The notes: generated by a model not told the origin, from the letters alone. Shown: positions 1 through 11,106, numbered from the stretch's first letter. The stretch: 64,000 nt of DNA from Sphingomonas quercus (GCF_018863195.1 NZ_JAHKRT010000004.1:186001-250000); one strand, 5' to 3'. Numbers and translations are program-made.

Positions 1-1
1 C

Positions 2-232
2 GGCCGGCTCAACCTGATGGACGATCACTATCCGGTCGGCGAGCCGATGCACCTGATCTTCTGCCGCAACGTGCTGATCTATTTCGACAAGCCGACGCAG
101 CGCGGCGTCGTCTCGCGGCTCGTCGATTGCCTGGCGCCGCAGGGCTATCTGTTCCTCGGCCATTCGGAATCGATCGCCGGCTTCGACCTGCCGCTGACCC
201 AGGTCGCCAACACCGTGTTCCAGCGGAGCTGA
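2..232 (+). CDS. cheR: CheR chemotaxis methyltransferase, C-terminal fragment
   Basis: This is the last 76 codons of a chemoreceptor glutamate methyltransferase, which transfers methyl groups from SAM to receptor glutamates in adaptation. The 5' part lies outside the window. The visible residues include [11 protein letters not shown], the hallmark of the CheR SAM-binding domain, followed by LFLGHSES, also typical near the CheR C-terminus. The gene stops four bases before cheB, so methylation and demethylation enzymes are probably co-transcribed. Only the C-terminal part of the catalytic domain can be judged. Confidence 0.93.
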   Translation, partial: GRLNLMDDHYPVGEPMHLIFCRNVLIYFDKPTQRGVVSRLVDCLAPQGYLFLGHSESIAGFDLPLTQVANTVFQRS

Positions 233-236
233 TCCC

Positions 237-1334
237 ATGGCACTGCTTACCAAGAAGAAGTTCCGCGTCCTCGTCATCGACGATTCCGCCAGCGTGCGCC
301 AGACGATGACGCATATTCTGGAAGAAGACCCCGAGCTGGAGGTGATCGCGGCCGCCGCCGATCCCTTCGCCGCGGCTCGCTATATTCATGAGGAAGTGCC
401 CGACGTCATCACCCTCGACGTCGAGATGCCGCGCATGGATGGCATCACCTTCCTGCGCAAGCTGATGATCCAGTGTCCGGTGCCGGTGGTGATGTGCTCC
501 TCGCTCACCGAGGAGGGATCGGAGACGTTGCTGCAGGCGATGGAGGCCGGCGCCGTCGACGTCATCCTCAAGCCGCGCGTCGGCGTCGCCGATCATCTGG
601 CCGAGGCGCATCTCCAGATCCGTGACGTGGTCAAGGCCGCCGCCCGCGCCCGCATCAAGGGCCGGCCGGCGGCTCCCCGGGTGGCGCGGCCGGAAGGGCC
701 TGAGAAGAAGCTGACCGCCGACGCCGTGCTGCCGCCGCCGAGCGGCCGGGCGATGAGCCGCACCACCGAGATGATCGTGTGTATCGGCGCTTCGACCGGC
801 GGCACCGAGGCGCTGCGCGAGGTGCTGGAGGCGCTGCCCGCCAATTCGCCGGGTATCGTCGTCGTCCAGCACATGCCGGAAAGCTTCACCAACGCCTTTG
901 CCCGCCGCCTCAACACCTTGTGCGAGGTGGATGTGAAGGAAGCCGTGGACGGCGACCCCGTATTGCGCGGCCATGTGCTGATCGCACCGGGCGGCAAGCA
1001 CCTGATGCTGGAACGCCAGGGCGCGCGCTACGTCGTCGCAGTGAAGGACGGGCCGCTGGTGACGCGGCATCGCCCATCGGTGGACGTGCTGTTCCGCTCG
1101 GCGGCGCGCTCGGCCGGCTCGAACGCGGTCGGCATCATCATGACCGGCATGGGCGACGATGGCGCCCGCGGTCTGCTCGAGATGAAGCAGGCCGGCGCCC
1201 GCACCTTCGCGCAGGACGAGGCCAGCTCGATCGTGTTCGGCATGCCCAAGGAGGCCATCGCCCGCGGTGCCGCGGACAAGATCATTCCGCTACAGAATAT
1301 CGCCCGCGAGCTGCTGCACGCGACGGCACGATAG
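237..1334 (+). CDS. cheB: CheB protein-glutamate methylesterase/deamidase
   Basis: A 365-residue two-domain response regulator that removes methyl groups from chemoreceptors when phosphorylated by CheA. The receiver domain is at about residues 9-125, with the acidic pair in VIDDS and phospho-acceptor Asp61 in [12 protein letters not shown] variable linker (about 130-175) leads to the esterase domain at about 178-362. Its catalytic triad is visible as Ser186 (GASTGG), His212 (QHMP) and Asp308 (MGDDG). Length and order are normal for the family. It follows cheR by four bases. The start ATG lies just after the cheR stop, implying coupled translation. Confidence 0.96.
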   Translation: MALLTKKKFRVLVIDDSASVRQTMTHILEEDPELEVIAAAADPFAAARYIHEEVPDVITLDVEMPRMDGITFLRKLMIQCPVPVVMCSSLTEEGSETLLQAMEAGAVDVILKPRVGVADHLAEAHLQIRDVVKAAARARIKGRPAAPRVARPEGPEKKLTADAVLPPPSGRAMSRTTEMIVCIGASTGGTEALREVLEALPANSPGIVVVQHMPESFTNAFARRLNTLCEVDVKEAVDGDPVLRGHVLIAPGGKHLMLERQGARYVVAVKDGPLVTRHRPSVDVLFRSAARSAGSNAVGIIMTGMGDDGARGLLEMKQAGARTFAQDEASSIVFGMPKEAIARGAADKIIPLQNIARELLHATAR

Positions 1335-1386
1335 GGCGCATGCCCGATCGGCCGCCGACGTGCAGCGGCCTCGTGCTGACCGGGGA

Positions 1387-2064
1387 TCAGCCGAGATTTT
1401 CGGCGACGCGGCCCGATCCGGCCCGGCGGCGGCGCGCGGTCACCCCGATCACTCCGAAGCCGAGGACCAGCATCGCCCAGGTCGCCGGCTCCGGCACCGC
1501 CGGAGTGCCGTCGTCGAAGCGCAGGATCGAAGGGGCGCCGTTCGCCGCGATGTACCACAGTTGATAGATGTGGCCGGCCTCCAGCGTCGGCAGCATCGTC
1601 GTCGCAGCCACCGTCGGCCCTTCATTGCCGGAAATGAGGTTGCCGCTGCTCGTGGTGATGTCGAACAGCGAAATGCCGTCATCATGGGTGATGGATGCGC
1701 CAACGAGATTCGTCGCGAACGTGAAGTTGAACGCGAACAAGGTCACGGCGTCGAAAGTCGGCGTGCTCATCTGATCGGCGGGCAGGCCCACGCCGGGGAT
1801 GAAATTGCTCATCAGATCGGTCGCCTGACTCATGTTCGCGAAGTCAATCGGCCCGCTGTAGTTGAAGGACCCGACAAATGTCTGGCTCGTCACCGGATTG
1901 CTTGGCAGAGCCTGCTGGCTGGGATCGCTGATATCCCCCGGATTGCTACTGTTCCCGTGCCAGACATTGAAGTTGGTCGAAGTAACGACGGTTGCGGCAT
2001 TCGCCGCACCTGCCATGCATATGGCAAGAAGTGGTGTCGTCAAATAAGATGCTATGCCCCTCAT
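1387..2064 (-). CDS. PEPxxWA-CTERM sorting domain protein, secreted
   Basis: A roughly 225-residue exported protein of unknown function. The N-terminus is a signal peptide ending near AGAANA. The C-terminus carries the tripartite sorting signal: PEPATWA, a hydrophobic helix, and an Arg-rich tail (ARRRR). Exosortases recognise such signals to process proteins destined for the cell surface or extracellular matrix. The Thr/Ser/Asn-rich middle fits a matrix protein but no enzyme motif is visible. Two ATGs stand in tandem; the second (2064) sits five bases from AGGAGG and is preferred. It interrupts the chemotaxis genes on the opposite strand. The PEP-CTERM regulators PrsK/PrsR lie 5 kb away, suggesting but not proving control. 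Confidence 0.85.
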   Translation of the reverse strand: MRGIASYLTTPLLAICMAGAANAATVVTSTNFNVWHGNSSNPGDISDPSQQALPSNPVTSQTFVGSFNYSGPIDFANMSQATDLMSNFIPGVGLPADQMSTPTFDAVTLFAFNFTFATNLVGASITHDDGISLFDITTSSGNLISGNEGPTVAATTMLPTLEAGHIYQLWYIAANGAPSILRFDDGTPAVPEPATWAMLVLGFGVIGVTARRRRAGSGRVAENLG

Positions 2065-2361
2065 CATTGCCTCCTGTTACGACTCAATGACAATGAATCA
2101 TTAACATGACTAACAATGATTCGCAAGTTGCGTAAGATGTACACTCGATTACAACTATAGATTTGGCTGAAAAACGCCATTTTCATTTATCGTTGTCGAC
2201 GGGAGACTGTGAGCGCGAGGCGCCGGATCGAGCCGGATCGACGCGGAAAAGCAGGATTTCCCGGCTCCGCGTCCTCAGGAGACGCATCGCACGTCGCGAG
2301 GGCACATCCGCAAGGCGCGAACGTTACCGCGCAATAACGGCCTCGCCTATATTGGCAGATG
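2065..2361 (-). promoter_or_regulatory. AT-rich upstream region of the PEP-CTERM gene
   Basis: The stretch 2080-2190 is much more AT-rich than its surroundings. It contains an 11-base palindrome AATGA-A-TCATT (about 2092-2102), a related AATGATTCG copy downstream, and CGCAA-G-TTGCG at 2122-2132. These may be regulator sites or simply AT-rich promoter DNA. A GG/GC arrangement resembling a sigma-54 site (TGGCG then GCC on the minus strand, near 2163-2178) has nine rather than ten intervening bases, so I do not call it. No gene is seen here. Confidence 0.4.
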
Positions 2362-4116
2362 CTAGAACAGTGCGTCGTCGAACAGGTCGTCGTCGCTTTG
2401 TTCGCCGGATCCAGTATCGCCCGTAGCGGCCTCGGCCACCTCGTCGCCGGGCAGCGCGAACTGGCGGTGGACGTCGCGCTCGCGAGCCATGGTGTAGCTG
2501 CGGTGGATGCGGCCCATAATGTCGCGCAGCGGCTCCAGCGCCGGTTCCGGAATCTCGCCCAGCGCCGGCGCCAGCGCCGCGAGGCGTCCGGCGGCCTGGG
2601 CGAGCGCCTCGCCGATCTCCGCCTCGCAATCGACGGCACTGGTGGTGTCGCGCAGGATGGTGGCGACAGTGGCGGCGTCGCCGTCCAGGCTGGACAGGCT
2701 TTCCTCCATGCGGCGCCCACCGGCCCGGATCGAGGACAGCGAGTCGGTGAGCGCGCGGCCGGCATCGGTGCCGCCGCCTTGCTCGCGCTGGTCGCGCATC
2801 GATCCGGCAGCGCTCGCGAGCTCCTTGAACGTCTCGTGGATGCGATCCGACACGGACTCGAGATTGTTGGCGAAGGCGCGGATTTCGGTGGCAATCACCT
2901 CCAGCGCGCGGCCGTCCTGGCCCATGCGGCGGCAGCGCAGGCCGGTATTCCATGCCATCTGCTCGACATCGACCTGCACGTTGCGCACCGCGCGCAGCCG
3001 GCGCTCGAGGCTCTCGGCGGTTTCCGACGTGGCGCTGCCGAGGCGGTCCGAATATTCGTCGGCCGCGCGCAGCTGGCCGGTGACGTTCTCGACCTCGGCG
3101 ATGCCCTTCTCCAGCACATGGAGGAAGGACTGGCCGCCGCCCCGGCCGTCGCGGCCGCCGGCGCCCTCGTCGCGCAGGGCGAGCAGGCGGCCGGCATCCG
3201 GCGCGATGCCGCGCAGGCTCTGGGTGAGGAGGCGTGCCTCGCGCTGGAAATCGCCGATCGTGTCGGCGGCCTGGGCGGCGAGCAGGCCGAGCACATGGCT
3301 CTCCACCGTTCGGCAGATGACGGGATCGGTGATGCCCTGTTCCGCGCTGAAGCGGCCGAGCAGCAATATGCCGTCGGCGACATGTTCCAGCCGCTGGCGG
3401 GTGATGTCGCCGATCTGCAGCGCGCCAAGCGCCGTCGCCACCTTGTTGCGGATCTCGCGCGCGACATCGGCAATCCGCGCCGCGATATGGGCAAGATCGA
3501 GCTGATGCTGCTGAAGGGCGATGGCGTCCTCGGCGAGCTTCTTCGGCACCTGCGGGATGACCTTGGCGCATTCGGCGGCGAGCAGCTTTTCCGCATCGGC
3601 CATGCCGGCGATGCGATCGGAGAGTTCGCGCAGCTCCTGCTCGAAGCCGGCGAGCTGCGTCTCGCCCAGCTCCAGCCGGGTGAGCATGTTGTCGGCGAAG
3701 CCGTTGAACTCCTCGGCGCCCGCGGCGGCGATCTTGATGTTGAGCCCGCAGATGCGCAGAAAGCTCAGCGTCTTGTTGATCTGGGTGATGTGGCCGCGCA
3801 GCGTGCGGCTGGCCTGGCGAACGGCGGCGAGATCTTTCTGCCGCTCAGCCTGCAGGGCCGGCAGCCGCGTCAGGCGATCGGCGGTGGCGCGCATATTCTC
3901 GACGGCAGCATCGGCGGCCTTGCGATCCATGGCGCTGGTCACGCCCTCGAGCGACGAAACCAGCCGCTCGATGATATCGAAGACGGTGGCGAGCGCGGTA
4001 CCGGCCTGGACGAAGCGCGAATCGAGCCCGCTGGCGAGCGTGCTGATCGTCGCCTGTACCTCGACCAAGGAGGCGCCATCCTCGGCAAGAGCGTCCGAAA
4101 TCTTCGACAGATACAA
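2362..4116 (-). CDS. Soluble MCP-like coiled-coil chemotaxis protein
   Basis: A 584-residue, almost entirely helical protein without transmembrane segments. Near residues 410-450 it has a divergent version of the chemoreceptor signalling tip (MAWNTGLRCRRMGQDGRA followed by EVIATEIRAFANNL). A second tip-like segment (FLRICGLNIKIAAAGAEEF) lies near residue 125. This suggests a cytoplasmic receptor or scaffold that engages CheA/CheW. The family is not one I can name precisely. The open frame extends upstream to 4209, but TTG at 4116 has GGGGAGG six bases before it, and the upstream residues look non-coding, so TTG is chosen. It faces away from cheB across the PEP-CTERM gene. Confidence 0.75.
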   Translation of the reverse strand: MYLSKISDALAEDGASLVEVQATISTLASGLDSRFVQAGTALATVFDIIERLVSSLEGVTSAMDRKAADAAVENMRATADRLTRLPALQAERQKDLAAVRQASRTLRGHITQINKTLSFLRICGLNIKIAAAGAEEFNGFADNMLTRLELGETQLAGFEQELRELSDRIAGMADAEKLLAAECAKVIPQVPKKLAEDAIALQQHQLDLAHIAARIADVAREIRNKVATALGALQIGDITRQRLEHVADGILLLGRFSAEQGITDPVICRTVESHVLGLLAAQAADTIGDFQREARLLTQSLRGIAPDAGRLLALRDEGAGGRDGRGGGQSFLHVLEKGIAEVENVTGQLRAADEYSDRLGSATSETAESLERRLRAVRNVQVDVEQMAWNTGLRCRRMGQDGRALEVIATEIRAFANNLESVSDRIHETFKELASAAGSMRDQREQGGGTDAGRALTDSLSSIRAGGRRMEESLSSLDGDAATVATILRDTTSAVDCEAEIGEALAQAAGRLAALAPALGEIPEPALEPLRDIMGRIHRSYTMARERDVHRQFALPGDEVAEAATGDTGSGEQSDDDLFDDALF

Positions 4117-4122
4117 AGCTGG

Positions 4123-4129
4123 CCTCCCC
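4123..4129 (-). promoter_or_regulatory. Shine-Dalgarno that sets a TTG start
   Basis: GGGGAGG on the minus strand, six bases before TTG at 4116. It is the best ribosome-binding site in the 5' part of the MCP-like gene and decides its start. Confidence 0.7.
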
Positions 4130-4323
4130 GGTTGAGCGGGGGTTTTGAGTGGGAATGGATAAAATCCCGTAAAGTGAAACGGCCCGATTGCCCGCCCGGC
4201 TGAGCGCAATCATCGTCGAACCTGACGAAGTTGACGTTTATGCGCGCCCCTTCTCATGCGGACCCGGGGCAAACCGACAAGGAGGGGGGGGCGCCCTTGA
4301 CGGATGCGGCCCCCGGCAAGGGC

Positions 4324-5145
4324 CTAAAGGCTGCGACCGTGACGGCCGGCCAGCTCCACCACATATTGCCACGCCACGCGGCCCGAGCGGCTGCCGCGCG
4401 TCGTCGCCCAGGCGATCGCGTCCTGAGCGTCGAAAGGCAGGCCGTGGCGCCGGGTATAGCCCTCGATCATCGCGACATAATGATCCTGATCGACGACATG
4501 AAAGCCCAGCGACAGGCCGAAGCGATCGGCCAGCGCCAGCTTGTCGTCGACCACGTCGCGCGGGTTGATCGCGCTGTCCTGCTCGGCGATGTCGCGCGGT
4601 ATTATGTGGCGGCGATTGGCGGTGACGAACAGGCGGGTATTGGCCGGCCGCGCTTCCGCCCCGCCTTCGAGCAGCGAGCGCAACAGGCGCGGGCCGTCGC
4701 CAAGGCCATCGAAGCCGAGATCGTCGATGAACAGCACATAGGCGCGGGGCAGCTCGGCCAGCCGCGCGAACAGCGCCGGCAGGCTCGGCAACGCATCGGC
4801 GGCCAGCTCGACCAACGCCACATCCAGCCCCTCGCCCTGCGCGCCGCCCACCGCGCTCTTGACCAGCGCCGACTTGCCGGTGCCGCGCGCACCCCACAGC
4901 AGCACGTCATGCGCGGCATGGCCGCGGGCGAGCCGGCGCACCGTCTCGACCAGCGCCGCCTTCTGCGCATCGATGCCGGCGAGGAGATCGAGCGGCAGCG
5001 GCGCGAACGCCCGCGCCGCGGCAAGCGCGCCGTCACGCCAGACATAGGCGGGATGCGTCATCGGATCGGCCGACGGCGGCGGCGGCGGCGCCAGCCGTTC
5101 CAGCGCGGCGGCGATACGGGCGAGGGTGTCGGGCTGGTCGGTCAT
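4324..5145 (-). CDS. DUF815-type AAA ATPase
   Basis: A 273-residue P-loop ATPase of the DUF815 family. Walker A is GARGTGKSALVK, Walker B is LFIDDLGFD, and a sensor-like TANRRH follows. The proline-rich N-terminus (about residues 15-30) precedes the ATPase core. Family members are widespread in alphaproteobacteria but their substrate is not well established. The frame is open upstream to 5277; ATG 5145 is chosen because homologous-looking sequence begins there (MTDQPDTLARIAAALERL). It stands alone on the minus strand between the MCP-like gene and the M61 peptidase. Confidence 0.85.
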   Translation of the reverse strand: MTDQPDTLARIAAALERLAPPPPPSADPMTHPAYVWRDGALAAARAFAPLPLDLLAGIDAQKAALVETVRRLARGHAAHDVLLWGARGTGKSALVKSAVGGAQGEGLDVALVELAADALPSLPALFARLAELPRAYVLFIDDLGFDGLGDGPRLLRSLLEGGAEARPANTRLFVTANRRHIIPRDIAEQDSAINPRDVVDDKLALADRFGLSLGFHVVDQDHYVAMIEGYTRRHGLPFDAQDAIAWATTRGSRSGRVAWQYVVELAGRHGRSL

Positions 5146-5256
5146 CGCCCGCGGCCTATGGCATGGCCGCCGCCAAGGGAAGGGGCGAAGCCGGGCGAGC
5201 AACGGCTCCGAGCCGAGGGACCGCGGGTCTGACAGGCTCCCGCGCCCTATAGATTT

Positions 5257-5286
5257 GGGCCCGCCGTGTGGCAGCACGGCGGGCCC
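5257..5286. terminator. Strong hairpin downstream of the M61 peptidase
   Basis: A perfect 12-bp stem (GGGCCCGCCGTG with CACGGCGGGCCC) around a six-base loop. It lies about 60 bases beyond the M61 stop on the minus strand. No T-tract follows on that strand, so termination may be inefficient or the hairpin may protect the 3' end. Confidence 0.5.
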
Positions 5287-5346
5287 GGACGTGATGAACA
5301 GGACTTATTCAGTTGCCGATTTTGTGGAGATACGGGCCGGCGCCGG

Positions 5347-7257
5347 TCACCGCGCCGTCAACAGCCGGTCCAGCCCGCCTTCGCCGGTGCCGATCTTCTC
5401 CAGATGCGGATAGCGCGGGCCGCCATGATAGTCGATCGCCACCGTCTCGAACTGGCCGTTGCGGCTGACGAGCAGGCGGATCGGCTCGCGGCCGGTCCTG
5501 GCCTCCGTAAGGATGCGGGTGAGGACATCCTCCGAATAAGTGATGCCATTCACCGCGAGCAGCTTGCCGCCGACGGTGAGGCCGGCCTTGAAGGCCGGGC
5601 TGTCCCAGATGACGGCGGTGAGCTTGCCTTCCTCGCCGATGCTGAGGCCGAGCGAATAGTTGAAGTTCGCCGTCTTGCGGGCCTTCATGTCCTGCTTCAT
5701 CACCGCGCTCGGCTTGTCGGTATAGACCAGCTTGTAGCCATTATCGACGAAGCCCTGAAGCGGCGCATGGTCGCTCGTCTCGGTCACCCGCTTGCGCAGG
5801 AAACCGGCCCAGTCATAAGGCTGGATGCGGTTGAGGGTGGCGGCGACATCGTCGAAATTATAGGTCACGACGCCCCAGTCGCCGTCGTTGATGCCGAAGA
5901 AGGCGCGGGCGAAATCGTCGATCGACTTGGCGCCCCCCGACTGCTTGCGCAGAATGGAATCCACCTCCATCCACACCAGCAGCCCCTCATTGTAATAATC
6001 TTCGGAGCGCTGCCAGCTCGTCCAGCCCTTGGGCCGGCGCTGCGAGATGATCGGATCATTGGTGGTGTCGACCAGCGGGCGCCACTGGCGGCCGGGCGTA
6101 TTGTCGTAGCTGGCCATGATCATGGCATATTGATCGAGCGTGTCCTGCTTGGAGACCAGGCCCGAGCGCGCTTGCAGCACATAGCCCCAGAATTGCGTCT
6201 GGCCCTCATAGACCCACAACAGGGAGTCGCGCATCGGCACGTTGAAGCTCGGCGTCCACAGATCGGCGCCGCGGCGGAACTTGCCGTCCCAGCTATGGGT
6301 GTATTCGTGCGGCAGCAGGTTGCGTGCCGGCACCGTCTGGTCCCAATCGGTGAAATAGCCGGGGCGCGAGCCGTCTTCGGAGCTGCGGTGATGCTCCAGC
6401 CCGATGCCGCCCATCACCGAAGAGATGTGCAGCAGGAAATGGTAATTGTCGTAATGCTGCGCGCCGAAATTCTTCACCGCCTGATCGACGAGCCGCTTGT
6501 GCGCTTCGATCTGCTCGGGCTTGGCATCGAGCTGGTCGGGCGTGTCGGCGACGACGTCAAGGAAGACGCGCGGGGACAATTGCCACTGCTTCGCATAGCG
6601 GCCGGCCATCGTCGGCGAATCGACGAGCGTATCGTAATCGGTGCGCTCATAGACGTAGGCGTCGCCGACCTTTTTCGATGGCAGTCCGGCATAGGCCGTC
6701 CATCCATCGGGATATTTCACCCGAGCATCGACCTGGATCTGACGGGTGAAATAGCCGGCCGGATAAAGGCTCATCGAATTCCACTGCAGGCGCAGGATCG
6801 ACGGCGACATCACCACGCTGCCCTGGCTGCTGTCGGTGGCGGAGATGAACTGCAGCTCCACGTCCAGCTGCTTCGCGCCTGCCGGCACGTCGACATGCCA
6901 GGCATAGACCTGGACCGGATCGCGGATCCAGGCGAGCTCCTTGCCGTTGGCGCGGATGTGCAGGCTGGCGAGCTTGTCGAGCTGGCCGGAGGGCGAGTGA
7001 TTGCCCGGCAGCCACTGCGGCATCAGCAGCACGGTATCGCCGCTATGGGCGACGGGGATCGTTTCCCTGACCGTGAAGATGCCGCGCCTGGTGTCGGTAG
7101 CGTCGATGTCGAGCTTGATGACGCCGGGATAGGGGACATCGCGCGGGGCCGCGATCGGCGTCGGATAGGGGATCGGCTGGGGCCTCGAATTCTCGGCCTG
7201 GACGGGCATGGCGGCGGAGGCGAGCAGCGCCGCCACGACGAGGAGGGAACGGGACAT
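5347..7257 (-). CDS. M61 family metallopeptidase with PDZ domain, exported
   Basis: A 636-residue peptidase of the glycyl-aminopeptidase-like M61 family, presumably periplasmic. The signal peptide is MSRSLLVVAALLASAAMPVQA. An N-terminal beta-rich domain precedes the catalytic domain with HEYTH zinc motif at about residues 317-321. A C-terminal PDZ domain (about 525-625, LGLSIGEEGKL to LLAVNG) probably controls substrate access. The start at 7257 is supported by GGAAGG six bases upstream and by the signal peptide; the open frame upstream to 7455 is rejected. No partner gene is evident; it is followed by a strong hairpin. Confidence 0.92.
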   Translation of the reverse strand: MSRSLLVVAALLASAAMPVQAENSRPQPIPYPTPIAAPRDVPYPGVIKLDIDATDTRRGIFTVRETIPVAHSGDTVLLMPQWLPGNHSPSGQLDKLASLHIRANGKELAWIRDPVQVYAWHVDVPAGAKQLDVELQFISATDSSQGSVVMSPSILRLQWNSMSLYPAGYFTRQIQVDARVKYPDGWTAYAGLPSKKVGDAYVYERTDYDTLVDSPTMAGRYAKQWQLSPRVFLDVVADTPDQLDAKPEQIEAHKRLVDQAVKNFGAQHYDNYHFLLHISSVMGGIGLEHHRSSEDGSRPGYFTDWDQTVPARNLLPHEYTHSWDGKFRRGADLWTPSFNVPMRDSLLWVYEGQTQFWGYVLQARSGLVSKQDTLDQYAMIMASYDNTPGRQWRPLVDTTNDPIISQRRPKGWTSWQRSEDYYNEGLLVWMEVDSILRKQSGGAKSIDDFARAFFGINDGDWGVVTYNFDDVAATLNRIQPYDWAGFLRKRVTETSDHAPLQGFVDNGYKLVYTDKPSAVMKQDMKARKTANFNYSLGLSIGEEGKLTAVIWDSPAFKAGLTVGGKLLAVNGITYSEDVLTRILTEARTGREPIRLLVSRNGQFETVAIDYHGGPRYPHLEKIGTGEGGLDRLLTAR

Positions 7258-7487
7258 CAATGGCCTTCCGGCTGGAGAAGGCAGCGGAATAGAACTGCTC
7301 CCTGCCACCCGTCCAGCATGAGAATGATCGTAACTTGCCAGGGTCCGCTCCCTCACCCATCCGCTCGCCCGGCGGGCGGCCGAGCGCAGTTGGTTCCCCG
7401 TGGCGAAGGATCCGGCCCGACGAGACCCTTGGATGCCACATTCCGACAGGCTCAATGCCTGTTCAGGGCGAGCGGATGCCGGTCCGG

Positions 7488-8864
<1,377 letters not shown>

Positions 8865-8890
8865 CTGTCACTCCGAAGGATGGCGTTCGC

Positions 8891-11017
8891 TCAGCCATTG
8901 GCGGCCGTCGCCGGCTTGTCCATGGCCGCTTGCCCGACCAGCGGCAAGATGAGGGTGAAGCGGCTGCCCTCGCCGAGCCGGCTTTCGACCTCCAGCGCGC
9001 CGCCCATCGCCATCAGCAATGTCCGCGCCTCGAAGGCGCCCACGCCGAAGCCGTTGGCCTTGGTGGAGGAGAAGGGCTTGAACAGGCCGGAGCGGATGAA
9101 ATCCGCGCTCATCCCCTTGCCCTGATCCTTGACGAGGATCGTCGCCCGGCCGCCGTCGGTGCCCACGACGAGGTTGACCGGCCGGTCGCCCTCGCTGGCG
9201 TCGACCGCGTTCTGGATGATGTGGACCAGCGCCTGTTCGAGCCGCGCCGGATCGGCAAGCGCGACCAGCTCGGCCTCGCCCTCGACATGGATCGGATTGC
9301 TGTCGCGCCGCGTCTCGGCGACGCGCTGGACGAAATTGAGCAACGGCAGCGGCCGGGGCGCGGCCGGCTCGACGCGGTTCTGCGTGGACAGCAGGGCGAG
9401 CAGCGCATTCATCTTGCCGACCGAGCTTTGCAGCGTCGCCACCATGTCGGCGCGAAACGCCGGGTTGTCCGCATGGCGCTCGGCGTTGCGGGCGACGAGG
9501 CTCAGCTGGCTGACCAGGTTCTTGATGTCGTGGAGGATGAAGGCGAAGCGGCGATTGAACTCGTCGAAGCGCGCCGCCTCGGACAAGGCCTCCTGCGTGC
9601 GCGCCTCGGCGAGATAGGTGGCAACCTGGCGGCCGGCGACCTTGAGCAGGTCGAAATCCTCCCAGTCGAGCAGCCGGTCGATACGCGGTCGCTCCGTCAC
9701 CACCACGCCGATCAGCCGGTCGAGATGGAGCAGCGGCACGGCGATCCATGCCGAGCCTTCGGCGAGCAGCCAGGACGGCATCAGCGCGCGTTCGGCATCG
9801 TCGGCGGGGTCGTCGCCGCGCAGCACATCGAGTTCGAGGATGCGACCGGTGCGCTCGAGATGGCTGACGAACGCCTTGGTCCCGGCGAGCGCCGGGGGCT
9901 CGGCGGTCGGCCAGTTCCAGCGCGTGCCGAGCACGAGATCGCCCGCACCGCTGTCGATGAGCAGCAGGCCGCCGGGCGATTCGGTGATGTCGGCGATGGC
10001 CTTGATGACGCGCTGTTCGAGCGGCGCGGCGCTGCCGCCGGCACGGCCCAGCGTGCCGGTGAAGCGCAGCCATTCCTCGCGATAATCATAGCGGTGGGCG
10101 AAGAAATGCTTGGCGATCTTCACCTTCAGCCACGCCCGCACCCGCGCCGAAGGCAGCAGCAGGGCGGCCGCGGCCGACATGATCATCACCAGCGCGAACT
10201 GGGCGAGGCGGATATTCTGGCCGCCGACCAGGGCCATCGCCTGCGTCGCCAGCACCATGAAGATCAGATAGCTGCCGATCGCCAGCAGCGACACGGACTG
10301 GAAGGCGGCGATGCGGCTGAGGCTGAGGCGCCACGGCCCCTGCCGCCGGCTGGCGAGCGCGAACGGCACGACCAGCGCCAGCATCAGCGGTCCGCGCAGC
10401 GCCAGCAGCGTCGCCGGCCAGCGGCCGAACAGATAGGTGACGGTGTATAGGTTGAGATCCCACGCCCACATGATGCCGATGGCGATAAGCGGCCCGCGCA
10501 CGCTCCACCGGGCGGCGCGCACCGTGGCATTGTAGAGATTGTGGAGCAGCAACAGGCCGCCCGCCATGATCAGGATGCGCAGCGCCAGCCCGATATAAAG
10601 GAGGTTGCTGCCGAGCAGGCTCGCCTCGTCGATGCCGGCGAGGGCGCGGGCAAAACCGAGCAGCACGCCGAGCATCAGCGCCGCCACCAGCAGCGTGTAG
10701 ATCGTCACCAGCGTCTGGCGGCGGACGACGCCCTCGCTATCCTGGAACAGCAGGATGACGAAGGTCAGCCACATCAGGTTGCGCAGGCATTCCGCGGCGC
10801 CCGCGAAGCCGGTGAGCGGGCTCGCCACCGGACCCGGGGTGAAGCCCTGGAGGGTGCCGGCGATCATCAGCACGCACCACAGCGCCGTCGCCGCGAAGGC
10901 ACCGCCGAACACCCGCTGCTGCGCCGTCGGCGTGCCGCGGCCGAGATGCCAGATGGCGAGCACCGCATAGATGAACGCGGCAACGCCGTGGCCGACGAGG
11001 CCGATGATGCCGATCAA
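8891..11017 (-). CDS. prsK: PrsK, PEP-CTERM system sensor histidine kinase
   Basis: A roughly 708-residue inner-membrane histidine kinase. The N-terminal 280 residues form a series of hydrophobic segments, followed by a GAF-like region (about 320-480), the phospho-acceptor helix with LHDIKN, and an HATPase domain (IIQNAVDAS, VKDQGKGM, GFGVGAFEARTLL). It partners with PrsR immediately downstream. The start is uncertain. No in-frame ATG precedes the first membrane helix; TTG at 11017 is the best in-frame choice. An ATG with an excellent Shine-Dalgarno lies 17 bases upstream in another frame and reads only six codons, which could mean a leader peptide or a one-base indel. Confidence 0.88.
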   Translation of the reverse strand: MIGIIGLVGHGVAAFIYAVLAIWHLGRGTPTAQQRVFGGAFAATALWCVLMIAGTLQGFTPGPVASPLTGFAGAAECLRNLMWLTFVILLFQDSEGVVRRQTLVTIYTLLVAALMLGVLLGFARALAGIDEASLLGSNLLYIGLALRILIMAGGLLLLHNLYNATVRAARWSVRGPLIAIGIMWAWDLNLYTVTYLFGRWPATLLALRGPLMLALVVPFALASRRQGPWRLSLSRIAAFQSVSLLAIGSYLIFMVLATQAMALVGGQNIRLAQFALVMIMSAAAALLLPSARVRAWLKVKIAKHFFAHRYDYREEWLRFTGTLGRAGGSAAPLEQRVIKAIADITESPGGLLLIDSGAGDLVLGTRWNWPTAEPPALAGTKAFVSHLERTGRILELDVLRGDDPADDAERALMPSWLLAEGSAWIAVPLLHLDRLIGVVVTERPRIDRLLDWEDFDLLKVAGRQVATYLAEARTQEALSEAARFDEFNRRFAFILHDIKNLVSQLSLVARNAERHADNPAFRADMVATLQSSVGKMNALLALLSTQNRVEPAAPRPLPLLNFVQRVAETRRDSNPIHVEGEAELVALADPARLEQALVHIIQNAVDASEGDRPVNLVVGTDGGRATILVKDQGKGMSADFIRSGLFKPFSSTKANGFGVGAFEARTLLMAMGGALEVESRLGEGSRFTLILPLVGQAAMDKPATAANG

Positions 11018-11034
11018 GATGCCGTCCTGCCCAT
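11014..11034 (-). promoter_or_regulatory. Six-codon leader ORF overlapping the prsK start
   Basis: ATG at 11034 is preceded, seven bases away, by GGGGGAGA (11042-11049). It encodes MGRTAS and stops with TGA at 11014-11016, overlapping the proposed prsK TTG as TTGA. This could couple prsK translation to a leader. Alternatively, one missing base in the GGG run would join this ATG to prsK. Confidence 0.35.
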
Positions 11035-11106
11035 GTCCAGGTCTCCCCCGCGCGGAGACTGCCAAAAGGCTGATGGCATGAAAAGAATTAACGACCGCGA
11101 TGCCGA

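Noticed and set aside
9-1070. 353-codon minus-strand frame opposite cheR/cheB
   Set aside because: Both plus-strand genes have intact catalytic motifs; the antisense product has none.
2150-2180. Sigma-54-like GG/GC spacing upstream of the PEP-CTERM gene
   Set aside because: The spacing is nine rather than ten bases and the flanking bases are poor.
2359-4203. 614-codon plus-strand frame opposite the MCP-like gene
   Set aside because: The minus strand has chemoreceptor-like motifs and a good ribosome site; the plus-strand product is a compositional shadow.
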